A stretch of 7,828 bases of DNA. It comes from Myxococcota bacterium. Its GTDB lineage: Bacteria; Myxococcota_C; UBA6777. Position numbers and translations under genes: made by a program. Below are positions 1-5,873 of the stretch, piece by piece (the stretch's first letter is position 1; every line of letters starts with the position of its first letter). The stretch is taken from NCBI GenBank assembly GCA_023150835.1, contig JAKLKB010000193.1:1-7828 (forward strand). The letters run 5' to 3'. The notes beneath the pieces are model-generated. The model was not told the origin of the DNA, made no database searches, and saw only the letters and a program-made list of their open reading frames with translations.

Positions 1-70
1 AGCGTCTGCGTCTCGTGCAAACAGCGTGCGTCATGAAAAAACAAAATCCCCGCTGCTTCCGACTTTCGCT

Positions 71-108
71 CCCTCCCCTGTTCACGGGGGAGGGCTGGGG
101 TGGGGGGG
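71..108. repeat. GC-rich palindromic intergenic repeat
   Basis: CCCTCCCCTG (71-80) pairs with CGGGGGAGGG (85-94) around a TTCA tetraloop, giving a 10-bp stem with one T-G wobble (79/86). It is followed by a G-rich tail, CTGGGGTGGGGGG. The overall look, a C-rich arm, a G-rich arm and a G-rich tail, matches a class of short dispersed palindromes common between genes in many bacteria. There is no T-run after either side, so it is not a standard intrinsic terminator. Membership in a dispersed family is inferred; only one copy is visible. Confidence 0.55.
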
Positions 109-134
109 CCAACAAGCGCTTAACCTAACGCCTA

Positions 135-173
135 TGGGGCAGCGCCCCACAAAACAAACAAAATGCGCCCCAC
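135..173. repeat. Small hairpin with two alternative right arms
   Basis: TGGGGC (135-140) can pair with GCCCCA at 144-149 (three-base loop). It can also pair with a second GCCCCA at 167-172, since the nine-base word GCGCCCCAC occurs at both 142-150 and 165-173. The two pairings exclude each other. The spacer is A/C-rich. The hairpin lies upstream of the predicted promoter, so it may not be in the leader RNA at all, and no function can be assigned. Confidence 0.3.
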
Positions 174-212
174 CTGTCCGAGCGGGGGGGTATGTTTGTG
201 GTATCGAAACAG

Positions 213-241
213 TTGCCAACCGCTTCTTTTGTCGTTAAGAT
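213..241 (+). promoter_or_regulatory. Sigma70-like promoter candidate for the transsulfuration genes
   Basis: TTGCCA (213-218; 5 of 6 to the -35 consensus) and TAAGAT (236-241; 4 of 6 to the -10 consensus) are separated by exactly 17 bases. A start near 248 would give a leader of about 80 bases containing the hairpin at 283-298. This was found by eye and not scored against a model. Confidence 0.45.
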
Positions 242-282
242 GCGCGCCCTAGACAAAAAGGCACGATTCGTCTTGTATCCCA

Positions 283-298
283 CGAGGCCAAAGCCTCG
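283..298 (+). promoter_or_regulatory. Leader hairpin upstream of cystathionine beta-synthase
   Basis: CGAGGC (283-288) and GCCTCG (293-298) form a perfect 6-bp stem with a CAAA loop. It ends 15 bases before the AGGAG ribosome-binding site (314-318). There is no T-tract after it, so it is not an intrinsic terminator. It could stabilise the mRNA or be a protein-binding inverted repeat; either role is inference. Confidence 0.35.
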
Positions 299-328
299 AA
301 CCATCGAAATCTCAGGAGAAGATCGGGT

Positions 329-1291
329 ATGATCTACAACAATATCCTCGAAGTGATCGGCAAAACCCCCATTGTTCCGCTCAAAAAGATCGGCGCAGGT
401 CTCAAATGCAACCTTTACGCAAAGTGTGAGTTCTTGAATCCGGGAGGCTCTGTAAAGGATCGCATCGGCTACAATATGCTCTTGGAAGCCGAACGGCGGG
501 GTGAGATCAAGCCGGGCGATACATTGATCGAGCCGACTTCTGGGAACACGGGGATCGGTCTTGCCCTTGCAGCCGCTGTGAAGGGCTACAAGATGATCAT
601 CACCATGCCCGAAAAGATGAGCCAAGAAAAACAAGTGGTGTTGGAAGCGTTGGGAGCCCAGATCATCCGCACCCCGACCGAAGCCGCTTGGGATGCTCCC
701 GAAAGTCACATCAGCATCGCCAAAAAATTGCAAAAAGAGCTACCCAACGCACATATCCTCGATCAATACGGCAATCCCGATAACCCCGATGCCCACTACA
801 AATACACCGCCCAAGAGATCATCGACGACTTTGGTCAAGATCTGCACATGGTGGTGATGGGCGTTGGGACGGGCGGAACCATTACAGGCGTCGCCAAGCG
901 GCTCAAAGAAGACATCCCCCACATCCAGATCGTGGGAGCCGATCCACACGGCTCGATCCTTGGGGGAGGGGATGAGATCCATTCTTATCATGTCGAAGGC
1001 ATCGGCTACGACTTTTTCCCCGATGTTCTGAACAATCAGTTGATCGATCGCTACATCAAGACGGATGATGCGCATTCGTTCGAGATCGCACGCCGCTTGA
1101 TCCGTGAAGAGGGCTTGTTGTGTGGCGGTTCTTGTGGCGCCGCAACATGGGCTGCTTTGCAAGCTGCGCAAGGGTTGGAAGCAGGCCAAAATTGTTTGGT
1201 GTTGTTGCCCGATTCGATCCGCAATTATCTGAGCAAGTTCGTGAACGACAAGTGGTTGCAAGCGCATGGCTTTTCAAAAGAACAGGCGTAA
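329..1291 (+). CDS. Cystathionine beta-synthase, catalytic core only
   Basis: This PLP enzyme of the beta-replacement family condenses serine (or an activated serine) with homocysteine to give cystathionine, the first step of reverse transsulfuration in the cytoplasm. The PLP lysine is K43 in GGSVKDR. The substrate loop TSGNTG is at 70-75, the phosphate-binding GTGGT at 180-184, and CGGSCG at 265-270 carries the pyridine-contacting serine (S268). Four segments match the CBS branch rather than CysK: DAPESH (122-127), HILDQY (142-147), EGIGYDF (223-229) and LPDSIRNYLSKF (293-304). At 320 residues it has neither the N-terminal heme domain of animal CBS nor the C-terminal Bateman pair, so heme or SAM control through those domains is absent. 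The ATG is preceded by AGGAG at 10 bases. The next gene encodes the following pathway step. Use of O-acetylserine as substrate cannot be excluded. Confidence 0.92.
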   Translation: MIYNNILEVIGKTPIVPLKKIGAGLKCNLYAKCEFLNPGGSVKDRIGYNMLLEAERRGEIKPGDTLIEPTSGNTGIGLALAAAVKGYKMIITMPEKMSQEKQVVLEALGAQIIRTPTEAAWDAPESHISIAKKLQKELPNAHILDQYGNPDNPDAHYKYTAQEIIDDFGQDLHMVVMGVGTGGTITGVAKRLKEDIPHIQIVGADPHGSILGGGDEIHSYHVEGIGYDFFPDVLNNQLIDRYIKTDDAHSFEIARRLIREEGLLCGGSCGAATWAALQAAQGLEAGQNCLVLLPDSIRNYLSKFVNDKWLQAHGFSKEQA

Positions 1292-1322
1292 TCCGCGCTG
1301 AGCAAAAAATCAAGTTATCTGA

Positions 1323-1370
1323 TCTCTTCCAAGGATACGCCTCTCAAGCAAGTAGTGTATCTTGGAGAGA
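1323..1370 (+). promoter_or_regulatory. Long imperfect hairpin between the two transsulfuration genes
   Basis: Three stem blocks stack: TCTC/GAGA (1323-1326 with 1367-1370), TCCAAG/CTTGGA (1328-1333 with 1361-1366) and ATAC/GTAT (1335-1338 with 1357-1360). They are separated by single-base bulges at T1327 and G1334 and enclose an 18-base loop, giving 14 base pairs in total. What follows (CGATCTTTCGG) is not a T-tract, so termination is unlikely. It sits inside a 122-base gap between genes expected to be co-transcribed. Possible roles are mRNA processing, translational control of the downstream gene, or an operator. None is demonstrated. Confidence 0.45.
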
Positions 1371-1399
1371 CGATCTTTCGGCAAAATAAGCCGAGATAT

Positions 1400-1403
1400 G
1401 GAG
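1400..1403 (+). promoter_or_regulatory. Ribosome-binding site that sets the ATG start at 1414
   Basis: GGAG at 1400-1403 lies 10 bases before ATG 1414 but only 4 bases before the in-frame TTG at 1408. The genes at 329 and 5874 also have their purine-rich site about 10 bases from ATG, so ATG 1414 is preferred. The choice changes the protein by two residues. Confidence 0.6.
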
Positions 1404-1413
1404 ACATTTGAGC

Positions 1414-2556
1414 ATGAGATTCGATACCAAAGTGGTGCGCGCAACGGTTGAACCCGACCCCACAACAGGCGCGATCGTCCCTCCTATTTATCAAACCGCA
1501 ACGTATGTTCTTCCCGAGATCGGAAAGAATCGTGGATACGACTATACGCGCTCCTCCAACCCCACACGTGCGCAGTTGGAGTCGATGCTGGCGGCCCTTG
1601 AAGGCACAAAATACGCTGTTACCTACGCATCGGGGATGTCTGCGGTCGACGCGGTGATGAAGATGTTTCGCCCGGGCGATCACATCATCTCCAGCGATGA
1701 CGTGTACGGTGGAGTGTCGCGTCTCTTCAATCGCATCTTGAGCCACTACGGGATGGAATTTACCTACGTCGACAGCAGCAACCCCAACAACGTCGCCGAA
1801 GCCATCCGCCCCAACACCAAGCTGATCTGGCTCGAAACCCCTACCAATCCTCTGTTGAAAGTGACCGATCTCGAAGCCATCGCCAAGATCGCCAAAGAAC
1901 ACAAGATCATCTGCGGTGTGGATAGCACCTTTGCAACACCAGCGTTGTTGCGTCCTGCCGAGTTTGGCATCGATATCGTCATGCACAGCACCACGAAATA
2001 CATCAGCGGACATAACCAAATCATCGGTGGTGCCGTACTGACCAGCGACGAAGAGATCCACAAACAACTGCGCTTTGTGCAAAAAGCCATTGGCGCGGTT
2101 CCTAGCCCCTTTGATTGTTGGTTGATCATCGGTGGGCTTCGTACCTTGGCCCTGCGGATGGAACGCCACAGCCAAAACGCAATGAAGGTGGCGACCTTTT
2201 TGGAACAACATCCCAAAGTGTCGCGTGTCTCGTATCCCGGCTTGCCAAGCCATCCCGGCCATCAAGTCGCTAAACGCCAGATGTCCGCGTTTAGCGGCAT
2301 GATCTCCTTTGAACTCAAAGGCGGCATCCCTGCGGGCGTTGCGCTGTTGAACAACGTGAAACTGTGTGCGCTTGCTGAAAGCCTCGGATCTGTCGAGACG
2401 ATGATCACACACCCCGCCACCATGACCCACGCCGAAGTCCCCAAAGACGAGCGGCTTGCGCGTGGTTTGACGGACGGTTTGTGCCGTCTGTCCGTCGGCA
2501 TCGAAGACGTTCAAGATATCATCGAAGACCTCGAAAACGCACTCGAAAAGATCTGA
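1414..2556 (+). CDS. Cystathionine gamma-lyase / gamma-synthase family enzyme
   Basis: This is a fold-type I PLP enzyme of the Cys/Met metabolism family, 380 residues, the usual length. The phosphate-contacting YDYTR is at 42-46, YASGMSA at 71-77, DVYGG at 96-100 with the PLP-stacking tyrosine Y98, ETPTNP at 141-146, the PLP aspartate D170, and the Schiff-base lysine K195 in STTKY. The C-terminal block LAESLG...ATMTHA is typical of both gamma-lyases and MetB-type gamma-synthases, so sequence alone does not settle the reaction. The cystathionine beta-synthase immediately upstream argues for cystathionine gamma-lyase, cleaving cystathionine to cysteine, 2-oxobutyrate and ammonia. Two local oddities stand out: GHNQIIGG (199-206) where most relatives I know have GH-S/N-D, and VDST instead of the common VDNT around D170. 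It is probably co-transcribed with its neighbours. Confidence 0.88.
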   Translation: MRFDTKVVRATVEPDPTTGAIVPPIYQTATYVLPEIGKNRGYDYTRSSNPTRAQLESMLAALEGTKYAVTYASGMSAVDAVMKMFRPGDHIISSDDVYGGVSRLFNRILSHYGMEFTYVDSSNPNNVAEAIRPNTKLIWLETPTNPLLKVTDLEAIAKIAKEHKIICGVDSTFATPALLRPAEFGIDIVMHSTTKYISGHNQIIGGAVLTSDEEIHKQLRFVQKAIGAVPSPFDCWLIIGGLRTLALRMERHSQNAMKVATFLEQHPKVSRVSYPGLPSHPGHQVAKRQMSAFSGMISFELKGGIPAGVALLNNVKLCALAESLGSVETMITHPATMTHAEVPKDERLARGLTDGLCRLSVGIEDVQDIIEDLENALEKI

Positions 2557-2587
2557 TTCCCCCCTCTCTTCTAGCTACCCATACACC

Positions 2588-3712
2588 ATGCAACATCCCC
2601 CTTTGTTCTCTTCTGAAACACCGATCGATTGGCTTTCTTTGAAAGAGCGCTTTCGTCAAAAGGCCAAGGCTCTAGGACTTGGACGGATCGGCTGGACGCA
2701 CGCCGAGCCTGCCGCAACACTCCAACACTACGAAGCGTGGTTGCGCAACGGATATCACGGCGAGATGGCGTACCTTGGTCGAGAAGATCGCTTGGCAAGG
2801 CGGCGTGATCTTCGCTTGATCTTACCCGAAGTTCAAAGCCTGATCTTTGTGACTCTGCCGTATTGGCCGTCTTCTTTTCCCGAAGCAACGGACGCGATGC
2901 GCGGTGTGGTCTCCTGCTATGCTTGGGGGCGCGATTATCACGATATCCTCGGACAGAAGCTTAAGACGCTTTGTGCTTGGCTTGAGCAAGAAGCTGGCGG
3001 AAAAACCCGATACTACATCGATACAGGTGCGATCCAAGAGCGCGACCTCGGCGGGCGCGCAGGGCTCGGATTTGTCGGCAAAAACACCATGTTGATCGAT
3101 CCCACCTACGGGAGCGGCTTTTTCTTAGGCGAGATCTTGACGACCTTGGCGTTTCCCCCTGATCCTCCGGCCCGTATGCCAAGCTGTGGTCGCTGCCAAC
3201 GCTGCTTGCAAGCCTGCCCAACACAGGCTTTTGTCGGGCCTTCTCAGATGGATGCACGTCGTTGCATCTCTTACTTGACCATCGAATTAAAGGGATCGAT
3301 CCCTGTGGATCTGCGCCCATTGGTGGGAAATTGGATCTACGGCTGCGATGTCTGTCAACAAGTTTGCCCTTGGATGCGCTTTGCAGGGGATGGCCCAAGC
3401 CCGCTTTGGGGCTCTCCGCCCGAAGAAGTGACGCTGCCCAAACTACTTGGACTGCTGGCGCTAGACGAGGAAGGCTTTCAACTGCGATTTGCGGAATCCC
3501 CGATTCGCCGCATCAAACGCTCTCGCTTGTTGCGCAACGTGGCTGTGGCCCTCGGAAACATCGGTGATCCAACGGCTCTCCCTGCGCTTCAACGTGTACT
3601 TTGTGATCCAGAGCCTCTGATCCAAGAGCACGCAGCATGGGCGATCCGCTCCATCCGCCAAAAGCTCCTCTTCACCCCAAACCCCTTCCCCACGAATCTT
3701 CGCCGCCGTTGA
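2588..3712 (+). CDS. queG: Epoxyqueuosine reductase QueG
   Basis: This cytoplasmic enzyme reduces epoxyqueuosine to queuosine in the anticodon of GUN tRNAs, using cobalamin and two [4Fe-4S] clusters. The N-terminal part carries the QueG cobalamin/substrate fold. D145 in YIDTGAIQERDLG matches the catalytic aspartate region, and GFVGKNTMLI (161-170) is characteristic. Eight cluster cysteines are present: C200, C203, C206, C210 (CxxCxxCxxxCP), C226 in CISYLTIE, and C253, C256, C260 in GCDVCQQVCPW. Residues about 315-362 form a HEAT-like helical repeat, as in other QueG proteins (usually about 310-390 residues). The gene starts 31 bases after the previous stop with no terminator between. I see no Shine-Dalgarno before the ATG, where the sequence is pyrimidine-rich. 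The last residues are Pro-rich and basic, and the coding end overlaps the promoter of the next gene. Confidence 0.95.
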   Translation: MQHPPLFSSETPIDWLSLKERFRQKAKALGLGRIGWTHAEPAATLQHYEAWLRNGYHGEMAYLGREDRLARRRDLRLILPEVQSLIFVTLPYWPSSFPEATDAMRGVVSCYAWGRDYHDILGQKLKTLCAWLEQEAGGKTRYYIDTGAIQERDLGGRAGLGFVGKNTMLIDPTYGSGFFLGEILTTLAFPPDPPARMPSCGRCQRCLQACPTQAFVGPSQMDARRCISYLTIELKGSIPVDLRPLVGNWIYGCDVCQQVCPWMRFAGDGPSPLWGSPPEEVTLPKLLGLLALDEEGFQLRFAESPIRRIKRSRLLRNVAVALGNIGDPTALPALQRVLCDPEPLIQEHAAWAIRSIRQKLLFTPNPFPTNLRRR

Positions 3713-3736
3713 CTTTTCTTTGCCCTCCTTTATCAT
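3709..3736 (+). promoter_or_regulatory. Sigma70-like promoter overlapping the queG stop codon
   Basis: TTGACT (3709-3714; 5 of 6) and TATCAT (3731-3736; 5 of 6) are separated by 16 bases. The -35 box includes the queG stop codon (3710-3712). A transcript start near 3743 would leave about 65 bases of leader before the TTG start at 3808 and would exclude the upstream ATG at 3637. This is the best promoter match I found in the window. It was judged by eye. Confidence 0.55.
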
Positions 3737-3795
3737 GTGACGGTTGTGAACAAAGGAGACGCCAGACGCCAAGGTCTGCGAAGGGCACCAAGACA

Positions 3796-3801
3796 CCGAG
3801 G
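3796..3801 (+). promoter_or_regulatory. Ribosome-binding site favouring a TTG start at 3808
   Basis: CCGAGG (3796-3801) contains GAGG six bases before the in-frame TTG 3808-3810. A stronger site, AAAGGAG, at 3751-3757 has no in-frame ATG, GTG or TTG at a usable distance. It may be incidental or a ribosome standby site. Confidence 0.5.
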
Positions 3802-3807
3802 TCCATT

Positions 3808-5754
3808 TTGGAGCAATACGACGATGTTCCCGAGTTCTCGCTTGTAATCGAATCTGGCGGTGAACGAGGTGAACGCTTTACCTTTCAACAACCTGAGGTC
3901 ACTCTTGGTCGGACGGCTGACAACGATCTTGTCTTGTATGATGGGGCTGTCTCTCGCCGCCACATCGTAATTTATTATAGAAATCAACAGTTTATTATCG
4001 AAGACTTGGGCAGTAGCAACGGAACCATCCTCAACGGCCAACCGTTGACGCAACCCAATGTTCTTTCCGAAGGGGACCGCATCGATATCGGGCCTGTTCG
4101 CTTTGTCTTCACGCTGGAAGTCGAGCGCGGCGACTCCACACAGATGGAAGTCGAAGCCATCCCAGAACATTGGGTGAACCCCGATCCTTCCGCTCCGATC
4201 GCACGCCCTCGCTTTGACGCCAGTTCGGGCTTACCTGTCCCTCCACAAGGCGACACCCGCGCTTTTTCAGCACACCAACTCCACCAAGGCCAAGCCCCCC
4301 TCCCCCCTGTCTCGGCAACCCAGCACCTTCCTGCTCAACACCTCCATCCTTCCGCTGGATTCGCACTTCCACAACACGCACCCCCTCCTCTTCATCCCAA
4401 CGGCACTCCCGCACCTTCGCACGCTTCATCACAGCCCTATGGTGCGCCATCCCAGCCCTATGGTGCGCCATCACAGCCCTATGGTGCGCCATCCCAGCCC
4501 TATGGTGCGCCGTCACAGCCCTATGGTGCGCCGTCACAGCCCTATGGTGCGCCGTCACAGCCCTATGGTGCGCCATCACAGCCCTATGGTGCGCCATCCG
4601 CCCCTTACAACGGCGCTGCTTCGTTTCCTGCTGGGCCGTCCTATCCCTCCCAAGCCCCTGCACCGGTCTGGTCAGCGCAACCTGCCGTTGGAGATGCAGC
4701 CTTCTCTCCGAACGCGGCTTCGATGCCCCCGCCATCCGCAGCATTGGCTAGGTTTGCCCCTGCGATCCCTTCGCTGTCTCCGCCTCCACAATCGGCCTTC
4801 CCACCACTTTCTGGCGCACCTGCTCCTTCAAAAAACCTTGTTTCCCCCCAACCAAGCGGACTTTCCGCAGCTTCTGCTCGGCGCCCGTCTCTTGATCGGC
4901 CCGGGATCTCTCTGCAACAAGAACGCGCTTATGTTCTTCGACTCTCGATCCTTGGCTTGGTGTTGCTTCTCGCCACACTTGGGACGTTTTTGATCCCCGT
5001 TTCTCCCCCTCAAAACCTGTTGATCGCGCAGCCTGTCGCTGCACAAAAAAGCGAACCCGTCCCTGTACGTGCCGAAGATATCGAAAGCATCTATCAACGC
5101 AGCTTTGGTTACAACCAATACAACAAGCTTGATGCGCGTTATCTGTTTGAAACTACGTTTTCGATCAAGTACAGCGATGGCAAACTCTTTGTTTCATTTC
5201 GTTTGATCGGCCCTGACAGCGTCAGCCTGCTCGCCAACGGCACCGAATTCGAGCGGCTACACCCCAATCCCCAACAGTGGTTGCCTTTTCGCGCAGAGAT
5301 CCCGCGTGGACTCTTGCGCTACGGCGAAAACCTGATCACCTTCAAGCGCATCTCTGCCGCAGACAACCGTTGGGGACTGACACACGTCCGCTTTGAAGAA
5401 AAAGAGATCCCGCTTGCCAACCTCCGCCGTGCGAAGACTTATTGCAAACAGGGAGACGAGCTTTTTGATACATTCCAAACACAGCCCGAGCATACTCCCC
5501 GCGCCATCGAAGCCTACGAAAATTGCCGGCTCTATTTGTTCCGAAAGACTCCGATCCACCCTCTGTTTTCGCGTGCAACCAAGCAGATCAAACAGCTTGA
5601 ACAATTCCGAAATGATCTTTATGTTGCAGGACTCAAACAGGCCCAATCCAACCCTGCAACCAAAAAGCAGGTGTACGAGGGCTTGCTAAAATACTTTGAT
5701 GACAAATCCCCTCAATACTTGCGACTCTCTGAGATGTTGCAAACAAACCCTTGA
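3808..5754 (+). CDS. FHA-domain, proline-rich, single-pass membrane protein with extracytoplasmic domain
   Basis: This is a 648-residue protein of unknown specific function. Residues about 10-105 are a canonical FHA domain: GR at 34-35, SRRH at 49-52 and SSNGTILNG at 69-77, the residues used to bind phosphothreonine. A roughly 265-residue Pro/Ala/Ser/Gln-rich linker follows, including eight SQPYGAP repeats (208-263). One hydrophobic helix at about 379-398 puts FHA in the cytoplasm and the rest outside. Residues about 445-530 alternate like a beta-sandwich of the galactose-binding type (weak inference). Residues 535-648 are helical and TPR-like. The only two cysteines, C546 and C573, are in that outer part and could form a disulfide. 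An ATG at 3637 is in frame but lies inside queG and upstream of the promoter. The extension it adds is Cys/Pro-rich and outside the FHA fold, so TTG 3808 is preferred. The gene is followed by a second FHA membrane protein. Confidence 0.85.
   Translation: MEQYDDVPEFSLVIESGGERGERFTFQQPEVTLGRTADNDLVLYDGAVSRRHIVIYYRNQQFIIEDLGSSNGTILNGQPLTQPNVLSEGDRIDIGPVRFVFTLEVERGDSTQMEVEAIPEHWVNPDPSAPIARPRFDASSGLPVPPQGDTRAFSAHQLHQGQAPLPPVSATQHLPAQHLHPSAGFALPQHAPPPLHPNGTPAPSHASSQPYGAPSQPYGAPSQPYGAPSQPYGAPSQPYGAPSQPYGAPSQPYGAPSQPYGAPSAPYNGAASFPAGPSYPSQAPAPVWSAQPAVGDAAFSPNAASMPPPSAALARFAPAIPSLSPPPQSAFPPLSGAPAPSKNLVSPQPSGLSAASARRPSLDRPGISLQQERAYVLRLSILGLVLLLATLGTFLIPVSPPQNLLIAQPVAAQKSEPVPVRAEDIESIYQRSFGYNQYNKLDARYLFETTFSIKYSDGKLFVSFRLIGPDSVSLLANGTEFERLHPNPQQWLPFRAEIPRGLLRYGENLITFKRISAADNRWGLTHVRFEEKEIPLANLRRAKTYCKQGDELFDTFQTQPEHTPRAIEAYENCRLYLFRKTPIHPLFSRATKQIKQLEQFRNDLYVAGLKQAQSNPATKKQVYEGLLKYFDDKSPQYLRLSEMLQTNP
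4429..4617 (+). repeat. Eight tandem 21-base repeats encoding SQPYGAP, plus one degenerate unit
   Basis: Eight 21-base units run from 4429 to 4596, each encoding Ser-Gln-Pro-Tyr-Gly-Ala-Pro without a single amino-acid change. A ninth, decayed unit (4597-4617) encodes SAPYNGA. The only base differences are synonymous: TCA or TCC for Ser and CCA or CCG for the last Pro. Because 21 is a multiple of three, long artefactual open frames appear on both strands here. Confidence 0.97.
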
Positions 5755-5873
5755 AAGATGGGCAGCCTTTCGGTAGGACAAACCATCCGCACTTTTTTTC
5801 CCTGTGGCTTGCGCATGATCTTGGCTGTGTGCTTCGTTGTGCGAGGCCCTTCATCATTTAGGATTTTTGCGAC
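5755..5873 (+). other. Gap between the two FHA genes, with weak terminator-like signal
   Basis: GATGG (5758-5762) can pair with CCATC (5783-5787), enclosing a smaller CCT/AGG hairpin (5766-5768 with 5775-5777). A run of seven T follows at 5793-5799. The stem is short and interrupted and the T-run starts five bases after it, so any termination is probably partial. No good promoter was seen for the next gene, which suggests read-through from the first FHA gene. AGGA at 5860-5863 serves the ATG at 5874 with a 10-base spacing. Confidence 0.3.

Larger units (their letters stand above)
1..328. other. Intergenic/leader region without a convincing gene
   Basis: No reading frame here looks like a protein. 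The one open frame with an ATG (26-238) is translated straight from a GC-rich palindromic repeat and resembles no family I know. Frame 1 is open from the left edge only to a TGA at 34-36, so the tail of an upstream gene is possible but cannot be shown. The region contains a palindromic repeat (71-94), small GC hairpins (135-173), a promoter candidate (213-241) and a leader hairpin (283-298). I looked for the conserved cores of SAM and SAH riboswitches, as expected for sulfur-amino-acid genes, and saw none. Confidence 0.6.

Noticed and set aside
26-238. Small plus-strand open frame of 70 codons
   Set aside because: It is read through the GC-rich palindrome at 71-108; the composition (APSPVHGGGLGWGG) is typical of spurious translation of such repeats, and there is no ribosome-binding site.
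1-328. SAM, SAH or T-box riboswitch for the sulfur genes
   Set aside because: No conserved core sequence or multi-stem layout of these classes was visible, and the leader after the predicted promoter is only about 80 bases.
329-1291. Cysteine synthase (CysK) assignment
   Set aside because: The fold is shared, but the PESH, HILDQY, EGIGYDF and LPDSIRNYLSKF segments match the cystathionine beta-synthase branch, and a gamma-lyase family gene follows.
1315-2514. Long minus-strand open frame (399 codons) opposite the gamma-lyase gene
   Set aside because: The plus strand encodes a clear PLP enzyme with all its motifs; the antisense frame is His/Arg/Gly-rich, matches no family and arises from codon bias.
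3637-3807. N-terminal extension of the FHA protein overlapping queG
   Set aside because: It lies before and across the best promoter in the window, has composition unlike the rest of the protein, and adds nothing to the FHA fold.
4429-4617. Possible CRISPR array
   Set aside because: The units are contiguous, with no unique spacers, and are in-frame coding repeats. The same applies to 7720-7828.
4109-4744. Minus-strand frame with MAHHRAV-like repeats, and a plus-strand frame at 4214-4993 with HSPMVRR-like repeats
   Set aside because: Both are shadows of the 21-base repeat in the FHA gene; only the FHA frame has recognisable domains and purely synonymous unit variation.
5837-5864. Promoter for the second FHA gene (TTGTGC with TAGGAT)
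   Set aside because: The -35 box matches poorly and the -10 box overlaps the ribosome-binding site, which would leave almost no leader.
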